Assembly: GCA_004558525.1 (NCBI GenBank)
Contig: SFCQ01000002.1
Span: forward strand, 38,123 to 102,122
Direction of reading: 5' to 3'
DNA: 64,000 nt
DNA from: Clostridiales bacterium
Lineage (GTDB): Bacteria > Bacillota > Clostridia > Christensenellales > CAG-138
A program made the position numbers and the translations under genes. The notes beneath the pieces are model-generated. The model was not told the origin of the DNA, did no database searches, and saw nothing but the letters and a program-made list of their open reading frames with translations. Position 1 is the stretch's first letter; each line of letters begins with the position of its first letter. Below are positions 1 through 7,707 of the stretch, in pieces.

Positions 1-1113
1 CCAGGCGCAATATTCTGGCTATGGATAAGCGGCATACTCGGCATGGCCACCAAGTATGCGGAGGCGCTTATCGCGATAAGGTATCGCCCAGGCGGCGGAA
101 AGGATAACGCAGGCGGCACCATGTACTGTATAGTGCTGGGCATGGGAAGGGGCGCGTGGCCACTGGCGGCGGCGTTTTCCGTATTCGCGCTTTTGGCTTC
201 CCTCGCCTGCGGCAACATAGTGCAGTCAAACACGCTTGCGCTCGCCGCCGCCTCAGCCGCCGGTGCGCTCGGCTTTGGCGAACATATTGGCCTTGTAAAG
301 CTTATGGCAGGCATTATAACGGCGGCGCTCATATATATTGTGCTTAGGGGCGGGGCAAAGGGAATATGCTCGGCAGCCGGCAAGATAGTGCCGGTGATGA
401 GCGCAGTATATATAATAGCGGCTGCGGCCGTTATATATATGTTCCGCGCAAAGCTGCCGGAGGTGCTGAAAATGATAATGGACGGCGCTTTCGGATTAAA
501 AAGCATGGCCGGCGGCGCAGCGGGCTTTACCATGGCGCAAGGCATACGCGTTGGTATGATGCGCGGCATATTCTCCAACGAGGCAGGCATAGGCTCTGCA
601 ACCATGGCCTATTCTTCCCCTAAAAATGGCGCTGACGAGGCTGAAACAGCTATGCTTGCCGCGTTTGACGTGTTTATTGATACAATAGTTATATGTACGC
701 TCACGGCATTTGCGGTGCTTTGCGCGGCTGACTATATACCATATGGCTATGCCGAGGCTGACGGGATGGCAATATGCTTATCGGCTTTTTCAAAGCTTAT
801 GGGCAGCGGAGCCGCAGGAGTCTTCCTTGCGGTAAGCTCGGCGCTTTTTGCCTTTTCATCCATGATAACATGGGCAATGTATGGCGAAAGGGCTCTGTGC
901 TTTTTATCGCATGACAGGGGACAGGGGATATACCGGATATGCTTTGCCGTTATATGCCTTATAGGCTCATTATCCATGCCTGGAATAGTATGGAGCATGG
1001 GGGAAGTGTTTAATGCGCTTATGGCGTTGCCCAATATAATAATGCTGATTGCGCTTTCGGGCGAAATAAAGCGGGCGTCAAAGCATTATTTGGCATGGCG
1101 GGGGAGAATATAA
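1..1113 (+). CDS. Sodium:alanine symporter family protein, 5' truncated
   Basis: This is the C-terminal part of an AGCS-family amino-acid:cation symporter, which imports alanine or glycine with Na+ (or H+) across the cytoplasmic membrane. The frame is open from base 1, and its first residues read PGAIFWLWISGILGMATKYA, the conserved AGCS stretch just after the first helices, so roughly the first 90-100 residues lie outside the window. The rest is a run of hydrophobic helices with the family signature GIFSNEAGIGSATMAYSS near residue 190 of the visible part. It ends at TAA 1111-1113, 42 nt before hflX, with no terminator in between. Family assignment is firm; the exact substrate is inferred. Confidence 0.93.
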   Translation, partial: PGAIFWLWISGILGMATKYAEALIAIRYRPGGGKDNAGGTMYCIVLGMGRGAWPLAAAFSVFALLASLACGNIVQSNTLALAAASAAGALGFGEHIGLVKLMAGIITAALIYIVLRGGAKGICSAAGKIVPVMSAVYIIAAAAVIYMFRAKLPEVLKMIMDGAFGLKSMAGGAAGFTMAQGIRVGMMRGIFSNEAGIGSATMAYSSPKNGADEAETAMLAAFDVFIDTIVICTLTAFAVLCAADYIPYGYAEADGMAICLSAFSKLMGSGAAGVFLAVSSALFAFSSMITWAMYGERALCFLSHDRGQGIYRICFAVICLIGSLSMPGIVWSMGEVFNALMALPNIIMLIALSGEIKRASKHYLAWRGRI

Positions 1114-1155
1114 TATGGTATAATTCCAAAGGAAATCTCCGAAAGGGATAATGCT

Positions 1156-2949
1156 ATGCAAAAGAGGGTAAACGGAAACACTGACGGCATAAAGGACGCC
1201 GTTCTTGAGCGGATAGCCGGCATATACGATATGAAGCAGGGGCAATATGAGTTTGCCTCGCATGAGCTTATAGCTGAAATCTGCGCTCTTACGGGCATTA
1301 TTAAGCGCGAAATATCCGTGTATATAGCGCGTGACGGTTCGGTTGCCGACGTTTCTGTTGGCGACAGCGGGAGGGTCAGCATGCCCTCCATGCGGCTTGT
1401 GAGAAATGATGACAGGCTGTGCGGCGTGAGGTGCCTGCATACGCACCCTAATGGCGACGGCAGGCTGAGCGGCGTCGATCTTGGCACGCTGAGGAGCATG
1501 ATGCTTGACGCTATGGCTTCTGTCGGCGTGAAGGAGGACGGCACGGCAACGTCGATGTACGCGGCATATGTTGGCGAGATGGCGGATAATGAGCGTCAGG
1601 CGCTTGTGTATGGCCCTATGCGGCCATATAAGTTGCCGCAAAGGCAGTTGATACAGGAAATATATATTGCGGACGACAGGCTGAAGAGCAGCACAAAGGA
1701 CACCAGGGACGATGTTCCGGAAAGAGCAGTGCTTGTTGGGCTTGAAAACGACGAGGATTACGACACCATAGAGGAGCTTGCCCAGCTTGCAAAAACCGCC
1801 GGAGCCAACGTGGTTGCGCGCAGTGTGCAGAAAAGAAGGACGCCGGACAACGCAACATACATAGGCAGCGGTAAGGTGGACGAGCTTAGCCTGCTTGCGA
1901 GCGAGACGCAGGCTGACCTGTTCATATTCGATGATGAGCTTACCGGCACACAGCTTAGAAATCTTGAAACGAGGCTTGGCGTACATACCATAGACCGCAC
2001 CGCGCTTATATTGGATATATTTGCCCAGCGCGCGCAGTCGAGGGAGGGCAGGCTTCAGGTAGAGCTTGCGCAGATGAAGTATAACCTGACCAGGCTGACC
2101 GGACAGGGGACGGCGCTTTCCCGCCTTGGCGGCGGCATAGGCACAAGAGGCCCGGGCGAAAAGAAGCTTGAAATAGACAGGAGACGCATAAGAAGGCGCA
2201 TATTCGAGCTTGGCGAGGAGCTTAAAGAGGTCGAGAAGCAGCGCGGCCTGAGGCGGGAGAGGCGTGAGAAAAACACGATGCCCCTGGTGGCGCTTGTAGG
2301 CTACACAAACGCGGGCAAATCGACTTTTTTGAACTCCGTATCAGATGCAGGCGTGCTTGCGGAGGATAAGCTGTTTGCAACGCTTGATCCTGTTGTAAGG
2401 CAGATAACGCTGCCCGATGGCATGGATATACTGCTTTCGGACACGGTAGGCTTTATAAACAAGCTGCCGCACGATCTTATTGAGGCGTTCAAGTCAACGC
2501 TTGAGGAGGCGGCGAATGCGGATATCATACTGCATGTTGTTGATATATCAAGCGACCATTATCAAGCCGAAATGAGGGTGGTAGAGGACGTTATCGCCTC
2601 GCTTGGCGCGGCGGACATACCGAGGATAAATGTTTATAATAAAATAGACCTTATCGACGTAAGGCCAAAGGGTACCGCGGACGACGCATTCGTTTCTGCC
2701 GCAACGGGGGAGGGTATGCAGGCGCTTCTTAACAGGATAGAGCATATGCTTTCCGCAGCGCATAACAGGATAGAGATAGCGGTTCCGTATGACAAATATG
2801 AAGCCGTGGCTATCCTTCATAACGAAGCGAAGATAATCAGCGAGGAGCATACCGAGCAAGGCGCGCTCATAACCGCTATGGTAGAGGAAAACACTATGCG
2901 CAAGCTTAAAAAACTGCTTGGGGAGAGTATAAGGACAAATGAAGAATAA
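1156..2949 (+). CDS. hflX: GTPase HflX with long N-terminal extension carrying a JAMM motif
   Basis: HflX is a ribosome-associated GTPase that splits stalled or hibernating 70S ribosomes. At 597 aa it is much longer than E. coli HflX (about 426 aa). Residues ~190-370 form the HflX N-terminal domain and coiled coil (motif GPGEKKLEIDRRRI). The G domain follows, with G1 GYTNAGKST (near residue 380), G3 DTVGFI and G4 NKID. The extra first ~180 residues contain H95-T-H97-P with S105 and D108, an exact H-x-H-x7-S-x2-D JAMM/MPN+ zinc-protease motif, with possible upstream glutamates. Long HflX forms exist in clostridia, but whether this domain binds zinc or cleaves anything is unknown. A weak AAAGGG ribosome site precedes the ATG. 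The gene overlaps the next one by 11 nt. Confidence 0.93.
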   Translation: MQKRVNGNTDGIKDAVLERIAGIYDMKQGQYEFASHELIAEICALTGIIKREISVYIARDGSVADVSVGDSGRVSMPSMRLVRNDDRLCGVRCLHTHPNGDGRLSGVDLGTLRSMMLDAMASVGVKEDGTATSMYAAYVGEMADNERQALVYGPMRPYKLPQRQLIQEIYIADDRLKSSTKDTRDDVPERAVLVGLENDEDYDTIEELAQLAKTAGANVVARSVQKRRTPDNATYIGSGKVDELSLLASETQADLFIFDDELTGTQLRNLETRLGVHTIDRTALILDIFAQRAQSREGRLQVELAQMKYNLTRLTGQGTALSRLGGGIGTRGPGEKKLEIDRRRIRRRIFELGEELKEVEKQRGLRRERREKNTMPLVALVGYTNAGKSTFLNSVSDAGVLAEDKLFATLDPVVRQITLPDGMDILLSDTVGFINKLPHDLIEAFKSTLEEAANADIILHVVDISSDHYQAEMRVVEDVIASLGAADIPRINVYNKIDLIDVRPKGTADDAFVSAATGEGMQALLNRIEHMLSAAHNRIEIAVPYDKYEAVAILHNEAKIISEEHTEQGALITAMVEENTMRKLKKLLGESIRTNEE

Positions 2950-3820
2950 AGATGCAAAAGGCATGGCGCTTGTGTTCATAGCCGCTGTGCTTTGGAGTAC
3001 AAATTCGATACTTGTTAAGAGCATAGAGCTGCCGTCTATTCTGATAGGCGCTATGCGGGCGCTTATAGCAGGCGTTGTTCTTATGCCGTTTATAAGACTA
3101 AAAAAGATAAAGTGGAGCCTTAAGCTGCTTTTTATGATGATAGCCTTTACCGTGCAGAGCACATGCATAGTAATTGCAATAAAGCTGACAAGCCCCTCCA
3201 TAGCCGTTGGCATGCAGTTTACTGCGCCTATATGGCTGTATCTGTATTCAAGGTTAAAGGGCTATCCGTTTTATAAAAGAAGGGTGATACCTCTTGCCGT
3301 GCTTAGCGCGGGCGTTGTCATATCCATGTTCTCAAAGGCTGAAGGCGTTACTATGCTCGGCAACATAATAGCGCTTTCCACAGGCGTGTGGTTCGCCATT
3401 GTTACTCAGCTCGGCAAGGAGCTTGGCGGAGACAATCCCGTGGGCATGACCAGCATAAACAACCTGTTTATGGCGCTCGTGCTGCTGCCGCTGTTCTGCC
3501 GCGACTCAATACCCAAGCTATTTGATATGGATACCGTTGGCTGGATAACGCTTATCACGCTCGGCGTGGTGCAGTTTGGCGGCGGATATGTTTTTTATAA
3601 CCTTGGCCTCAGGTATACCTCCGCCGCAAAGGCGGCTATGATAAGCCCTATGGAGATGGTGCTCAGCCCCGTATGGGTGGCCGTATTCATGGGCGAGATA
3701 CCGGATATCATCGGCATCATAGGCTTTTTAGTAATAGTGGCAGGCATTGGGCTTGAGGTGTTGTTTACTCATCGGTACGAAAAGGCTGCCGAGGCGGCAC
3801 GGCAGGAGCTTACGTCATAA
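2939..3820 (+). CDS. EamA/DMT-superfamily transporter (10-helix exporter type)
   Basis: This is an integral membrane permease of the drug/metabolite transporter superfamily, 293 aa, with ten hydrophobic segments arranged as two EamA halves. The N-terminal FIAAVLWSTNSILVKSI is the typical first-helix pattern, and the second half contains GVVQFGGGYVFYNLGLRYTSAAKAAMISPMEMVLSPV, with the usual glutamate after the P-M pair (shown in part). Substrates of this family (amino acids, nucleotide sugars, drugs) cannot be read from sequence. Its start lies inside the last codons of hflX, so the two are probably translationally coupled. A strong hairpin terminator follows directly. Confidence 0.9.
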   Translation: MKNKDAKGMALVFIAAVLWSTNSILVKSIELPSILIGAMRALIAGVVLMPFIRLKKIKWSLKLLFMMIAFTVQSTCIVIAIKLTSPSIAVGMQFTAPIWLYLYSRLKGYPFYKRRVIPLAVLSAGVVISMFSKAEGVTMLGNIIALSTGVWFAIVTQLGKELGGDNPVGMTSINNLFMALVLLPLFCRDSIPKLFDMDTVGWITLITLGVVQFGGGYVFYNLGLRYTSAAKAAMISPMEMVLSPVWVAVFMGEIPDIIGIIGFLVIVAGIGLEVLFTHRYEKAAEAARQELTS

Positions 3821-3836
3821 ATGCTTATTATACTAT

Positions 3837-3867
3837 AAAGAGGAAGGAACGCCGCCTTCCTCTTTTT
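3837..3867 (+). terminator. Rho-independent terminator, bidirectional
   Basis: An inverted repeat AAAGAGGAAGG / CCTTCCTCTTT closes over a short AACGCCG-type loop and runs into TTTTT on the plus strand. On the minus strand the same stem is followed by T-rich sequence, so it can serve both the hflX-EamA transcript and the convergent MFS gene. Confidence 0.88.
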
Positions 3868-3887
3868 GTACCGTTTGATTCTATACG

Positions 3888-5150
3888 CTACCGTTGCATG
3901 GAGGCGTCAACATCCATGCAGTATATCTTCTTAACGTCGTTGCGCCTCAGATATATTGTAAAGAACACGGAGATGAACGCTATTAGGTATAAGCCGAGGT
4001 TTATCTCTTTCATAGGCCAAAACTCGGCTACAGCGCCGGTTATAAGCGAGCCTAAAGACCCGCCAAGCGTGGTGAGCATCTGGAATACCCCCGTGAAGCG
4101 GCCGCGCATATCGTTTGGCACATAGCTCTGCGTTGCCGATATGCGTATGTTATAGCTGGTTACGCCTAAAAGCCCGGTTATAAACATTATGGCGCACATT
4201 GCGTATATGGGACTATAGAACAATATGCCGGCTAAAGCATTGGTGACAAGGTATACCGATAATGCTATATTAAACTTGTTGGAAGGCTTGAACCTGTGCT
4301 TATAAAGCCCTAAGCCGCCAACTACCCTGCCTATTACGGCGCAGCCCATAACATATGTGTACATTTTCACCCCAAGTCCGGGAGTGCTTTTGAAAAACGG
4401 CAGCGCAAGGGTGCTTGCGCCATAGTCTGAAAACATTACTATGGTAAAATATGCGGCTATCGCCATCAAGCCTTTTTCGGCTTTGATGTAGCGCACACCC
4501 TCCTTAAAGTCGGATACATATTTTGATATGTTGTATGCTTCACCCACGGGCTTTATCTGCGATTCGTCTACTTTTATCTGCGTTTCAAAAGCCGCGGCTA
4601 TCAAAAACGTGGCGGCATTGAACAAAAACAGTATATTAAGCCCAACATGCTCATAACACCATGCCGCCGCAAGCACCATGACAGAAGCAAGCGGATATAT
4701 CATGCTTGAAACCGAGTATGCCTTGGTAGAAAACCCGGGGGTAATGAGCATGGGATAAAGGCTATCGTAAGCTACCTGATATATGCCGTCTATCGACCCT
4801 ATTATAAGGCACAGCGCAAGGAACACGGCATAATTGAAAAGATTGAGCCTAAGTATTACAAATATGGCGAGATATAGACCTGAAGAGATAAAGTCGAGCG
4901 TATATATCATCTTTGCCCTTGAGAACCTGTCAAGATAAGGGCCGGCAAGAAAAGGCATTATGACCTTGGGCAGGTTGTATACGACGGCAAAAACCGCATA
5001 CAGCAATGTTGAACCGGTGTAATCAAGCACAATAAGGCTTATTGCAAAGCCTGCGACGGCGTTTCCAAGCGTGCTTACAACGGTCCCAAGGGACAATATG
5101 GTAAAGTTCTTAGTCCAAAGCGTTGGCTTTTTCTTATTCTCCATAAGCAT
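3888..5150 (-). CDS. Major facilitator superfamily transporter
   Basis: A 420-aa MFS permease of the MFS_3 / enterobactin-exporter-like type. Twelve hydrophobic segments are visible, with GPYLDRFSRAKMIYTLD in the loop after helix 2 (variant of the MFS motif A) and a symmetrical RGRFTGVFQMLTTLGGSLGS segment in the second half. The first ATG at 5150 follows GAAAGGC at a good distance; an ATG two codons downstream is possible. The family exports drugs, macrolides or siderophores; the substrate here is unknown. It lies downstream of the PadR cassette on the same strand, across a 137-nt gap containing only a weak promoter-like pair (TTGCGC, 18 nt, TACAAT), so co-transcription with that cassette is possible. 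Confidence 0.9.
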   Translation of the reverse strand: MLMENKKKPTLWTKNFTILSLGTVVSTLGNAVAGFAISLIVLDYTGSTLLYAVFAVVYNLPKVIMPFLAGPYLDRFSRAKMIYTLDFISSGLYLAIFVILRLNLFNYAVFLALCLIIGSIDGIYQVAYDSLYPMLITPGFSTKAYSVSSMIYPLASVMVLAAAWCYEHVGLNILFLFNAATFLIAAAFETQIKVDESQIKPVGEAYNISKYVSDFKEGVRYIKAEKGLMAIAAYFTIVMFSDYGASTLALPFFKSTPGLGVKMYTYVMGCAVIGRVVGGLGLYKHRFKPSNKFNIALSVYLVTNALAGILFYSPIYAMCAIMFITGLLGVTSYNIRISATQSYVPNDMRGRFTGVFQMLTTLGGSLGSLITGAVAEFWPMKEINLGLYLIAFISVFFTIYLRRNDVKKIYCMDVDASMQR

Positions 5151-5287
5151 GGATGCCTTTCAAATAGATTTAGGCGCCTGCCGCATGAGCATTGCGGCGC
5201 AGCATTGTAATGAATGCGGTGCATCATGCGCAACAGAGAGCTTATGCGCTTAACTGCGGCTGCTCTGCGGCAGGCTTAACGAGAGGA

Positions 5288-6205
5288 TTACGCTTCAAAC
5301 TCAGCGTGTATCGAACCGTTGACGGTCTCGGCAAACAGTCTGTACTCGGCAACGTTGCTGCGTATGCTGGTCTGCTTGCGCTGCTTTTCGCCGTTAATGT
5401 ATACCGAGCCGGAAACTGTCTCAAAGTTTGCGTTAAAAGCGCTCAGCGGCATAGAGGTTTTGAACGTTATTGCGCCGTTCACGCTTTCAAGATGCAGCTT
5501 GCCCATAAGCTCGCCTGTCATCTTAAGCTCGCCGTTCACCGTTTCACAGTGGCACTCCTCGCTCACACGGCAATCCTGAACAGATATTGCGCCGTTCACG
5601 TTTTCGCAGTGTATCTTGCGGGCCTGTACGCCGCTTATGCTGTGCGTGCCGTTAACGGTCTCGCAATGCAGGCTGTTAAGCTTAACACCGGGGATTATCA
5701 CTGTGCCGTTTACGGTTTCTATATTGAACTTGTTAAAGTCAATATCGGGCACGGTTATATCTATCGTAGCCTGGCGCCATGTCCTGGGGCTGAAAAGCTT
5801 GCCGAATGGAATACGTGACTTTTCCTCTATGCGCAGCACGCCGTTGGATATCGATACCTCCGGCTTTTTTGTACCTTCCGGATAGTTTATATCAAGCTTA
5901 TATTCGCTGCCGAGTATAATCGTTATGCGCGCGTTTACGGTGTTGGTATCTATGCTTGTAAATGATTCGCCGTTTGTTATAGGGTCGGGCGCAGGCTGCT
6001 CGCTGTTTCCCTGATCGGCGGACTGCGTTATTATCTCCCGCGCAAGCTTTTCCGGTGAACCAAGCTCGCTTATGACCTTTTCCGTGTTCTCTTCACCGGC
6101 ATCGTCGAAATACTCCGCATAAAACTGTATGGCCGCTTCGCGCTCGCTGTTTTCTATGCACTCAAGGCATCTTTCCAAGCGGGACAGGTATTCTTTCTTC
6201 GTCAT
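5288..6205 (-). CDS. DUF1700 (HAAS) / DUF4097 beta-repeat protein
   Basis: A 305-aa protein with two parts. Residues 1-~70 (MTKKEYLSRLERCLECIENS...) match the HAAS/DUF1700 helical domain that often accompanies PadR regulators. Residues ~110-305 are a DUF4097-type beta-solenoid built from repeats of the form 'hCETVNGxhxhxG' (ETVNGT, ENVNGA, ETVNGE, ESVNGA, ETVSGS, ETVNGS). There is no signal peptide or membrane segment. The start is the ATG at 6205, which follows AGGAGGA (6214-6220) and overlaps the stop of the upstream small gene (ATGA); the ATG 11 codons further upstream has no such site. Such PadR-DUF1700-DUF4097 cassettes are linked to envelope or antibiotic stress in related bacteria, but the molecular role is unknown. 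Confidence 0.88.
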   Translation of the reverse strand: MTKKEYLSRLERCLECIENSEREAAIQFYAEYFDDAGEENTEKVISELGSPEKLAREIITQSADQGNSEQPAPDPITNGESFTSIDTNTVNARITIILGSEYKLDINYPEGTKKPEVSISNGVLRIEEKSRIPFGKLFSPRTWRQATIDITVPDIDFNKFNIETVNGTVIIPGVKLNSLHCETVNGTHSISGVQARKIHCENVNGAISVQDCRVSEECHCETVNGELKMTGELMGKLHLESVNGAITFKTSMPLSAFNANFETVSGSVYINGEKQRKQTSIRSNVAEYRLFAETVNGSIHAEFEA

Positions 6206-6378
6206 CTTACAAATCCTCCTGTTTTTGTCATGATGCAACGCTCGGCTTCAAGCTGGATTATAGCTACATCGCGCTGCATCTCGTATTTATCAGGCCTGCT
6301 CATGCCTGTGCGCCTTTCGCTTGTGCTGCATATGCCGTCCTTTGTACGCCGGTTTGATGAGCTTATAAAACTAAACAT
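6202..6378 (-). CDS. Small hypothetical protein coupled between padR and DUF1700/DUF4097
   Basis: A 58-aa, mostly polar reading frame starting MFSFISSSNRRTK. Two things make it credible. Its ATG at 6378 is preceded by GGAGGT lying inside the last codons of padR and overlaps the padR stop by 8 nt, and its TGA overlaps the next start in an ATGA arrangement. It contains four methionines, alternating basic and acidic segments and no recognisable domain. In other genomes this position is often empty or holds a DUF1700 membrane protein, so this could be a lineage-specific adaptor or simply a translational bridge. An alternative start (Met at 6393) is possible. Confidence 0.55.
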   Translation of the reverse strand: MFSFISSSNRRTKDGICSTSERRTGMSRPDKYEMQRDVAIIQLEAERCIMTKTGGFVR

Positions 6379-6691
6379 TTTGATTACCTCCATATAGTAG
6401 CGAATCTACCTTATCCGTATATTCCTTCCATTCGCGCCTGTATTCGTTCAGCTTTTCATGTCCGGCTGCCGTAAGCGCGTAATATCGCCTTAATCTGCCG
6501 GAAAACGGCTGGTCATATGTTGAAAGCAGACCGTCCTTTTGCAGCCTTCTAAGCACAGGATACAGGGTCGATTCCGATATATCCATGACCTGCTTCACGC
6601 TTTGCGTAAGCACATAGCCATATGCGTCCTGATCGTCAAGCACCGCGAGCACACATGCATCAAGCAGCGCCGAGCCTAATTGAAATCCCAT
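6371..6691 (-). CDS. PadR family transcriptional regulator
   Basis: A 106-aa winged-helix repressor of the PadR family (subfamily 2 size). The sequence LLDACVLAVLDDQDAYGYVLTQ starts the helix-turn-helix, followed by ISESTLYPVLRRLQKDGLL, the recognition helix and wing signature, then RRYYALTAAGHEKL. The ATG follows AAGGAGG at ideal spacing. It is the first gene of a coupled cassette (small ORF, DUF1700/DUF4097), and its own promoter overlaps a palindromic element typical of PadR autoregulation, so it probably represses this operon until a ligand or cell-envelope signal releases it. The ligand is unknown. Confidence 0.92.
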   Translation of the reverse strand: MGFQLGSALLDACVLAVLDDQDAYGYVLTQSVKQVMDISESTLYPVLRRLQKDGLLSTYDQPFSGRLRRYYALTAAGHEKLNEYRREWKEYTDKVDSLLYGGNQNV

Positions 6692-6715
6692 AGCTGCCTC
6701 CTTCCTACGTGCAAT

Positions 6716-6744
6716 ATTATATGACGTATAATATAATATGTCAA
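6716..6744 (-). promoter_or_regulatory. Consensus sigma-A promoter with overlapping PadR-type palindrome
   Basis: On the minus strand TTGACA (6739-6744) and TATAAT (6716-6721) are separated by exactly 17 nt, a perfect vegetative promoter for padR. The spacer lies within an imperfect 22-bp palindrome (TGAC-N14-GTCA, 18 of 22 positions symmetrical, about 6723-6744), so a dimeric regulator bound there would block RNA polymerase. Autorepression by PadR is inferred. Confidence 0.85.
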
Positions 6745-6855
6745 CGCTTTATTACGAAAAAAACAATATTATTTTTTGCGCAAAGCATGAGAGGGCTGTT
6801 TATTCCTATTAGTATGTGATAAAATCGGTGGTGTACAAAATGCAGGGGTGAGCAT

Positions 6856-7533
6856 ATGAGCAAAACAAAAATAATAGCGATAGAAGGAATAGACGGCGGG
6901 GGAAAGGGCGTTCAGGTGAGCGCGCTCACAAAGAACCTTGAAGCGCTTGGCTACAGCGTTGCAAGACGCGACTACCCTATGTATGATGCTTACTTTGGCG
7001 CACAGATAGGCAGGCTGCTTTCCGGCGCAGATGGGATACGCGCGGATGAGATAGACGGCAAGAGCATGGCGCTATGGTTCGCGCTGGATAGATGGGAAAG
7101 CTTTAAGAATTATACCGATGGCGAAACGGATTTTCTTATTATTAACAGGTTTGTGCTTTCAAATGCCGTGTACCAGAGTATACGCGACATAGACATGGGT
7201 AAGCCTGACATAGTTGATTGGGTGATGGAGCTTGAATATGAACATTTTGGACTGCCTAAGCCGGATCTTAATATTGTATTCTCCATCATGCCAAAGACGG
7301 CGGAAGAGAACGTGTTGAAAAAAGGATATCGCGGCTATGTGGGCGAAGGCAAAGACGTTTACGAATCCAGCCATGACATACAGCGGCGCGCAATGAATAA
7401 ATATATGGAAATAGCGGCAAAAATGCAGGATGTTGAAGTCATATACTGTATGGAAGGCGGCAGGCTGAAAAGCATTGAAGAAATTTCCAAAGCGGTTATG
7501 GCGGCCATAAAAAGCAGAGGTTTTCTGGATTAA
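6856..7533 (+). CDS. Thymidylate kinase-like protein with altered motifs
   Basis: A 225-aa P-loop kinase resembling thymidylate kinase, which phosphorylates dTMP to dTDP. It begins KIIAIEGIDGGGKGVQVSAL, so the P-loop GxxxxGK is present, but the following Ser/Thr that normally binds Mg-ATP is Gly. The DR(Y/F) catalytic pair appears as NRFVLSNAVYQ. A helix FALDRWESFKNY fits the dTMP-binding region. It therefore belongs to the divergent second dTMPK-like family of Bacillota or is another nucleotide kinase; activity cannot be assumed. It is transcribed divergently from padR; GGGGTGAGC precedes the ATG. No strong promoter is obvious, though GATAAAAT at ~6817 could be a -10 element. Confidence 0.75.
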   Translation: MSKTKIIAIEGIDGGGKGVQVSALTKNLEALGYSVARRDYPMYDAYFGAQIGRLLSGADGIRADEIDGKSMALWFALDRWESFKNYTDGETDFLIINRFVLSNAVYQSIRDIDMGKPDIVDWVMELEYEHFGLPKPDLNIVFSIMPKTAEENVLKKGYRGYVGEGKDVYESSHDIQRRAMNKYMEIAAKMQDVEVIYCMEGGRLKSIEEISKAVMAAIKSRGFLD

Positions 7534-7589
7534 TTGAGAACGGATGTTGTTATATGTACGCGTGCATACCTGTATGCTTAAAAAATTTG

Positions 7590-7618
7590 TTTACAATATA
7601 TTATTTGTGAAGTATAAT
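7590..7618 (+). promoter_or_regulatory. Sigma-A promoter of the opp operon
   Basis: TTTACA (7590-7595) and TATAAT (7613-7618) with a 17-nt spacer lie about 90 nt upstream of the oppA start. The intervening leader (7625-7690) shows no clear riboswitch fold. Confidence 0.82.
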
Positions 7619-7707
7619 GGTTGTGCAATTTACCGATAGTTGCGCAAGTTGATGACGAGGTTTCCTGCGCTTCTGCGCGGGTTAAAAAAACAAAAGGAGA
7701 GAAAACA

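Noticed and set aside
1078..1986. A 302-aa antisense frame across hflX
   Set aside because: Shadow of hflX; no start site and no domain.
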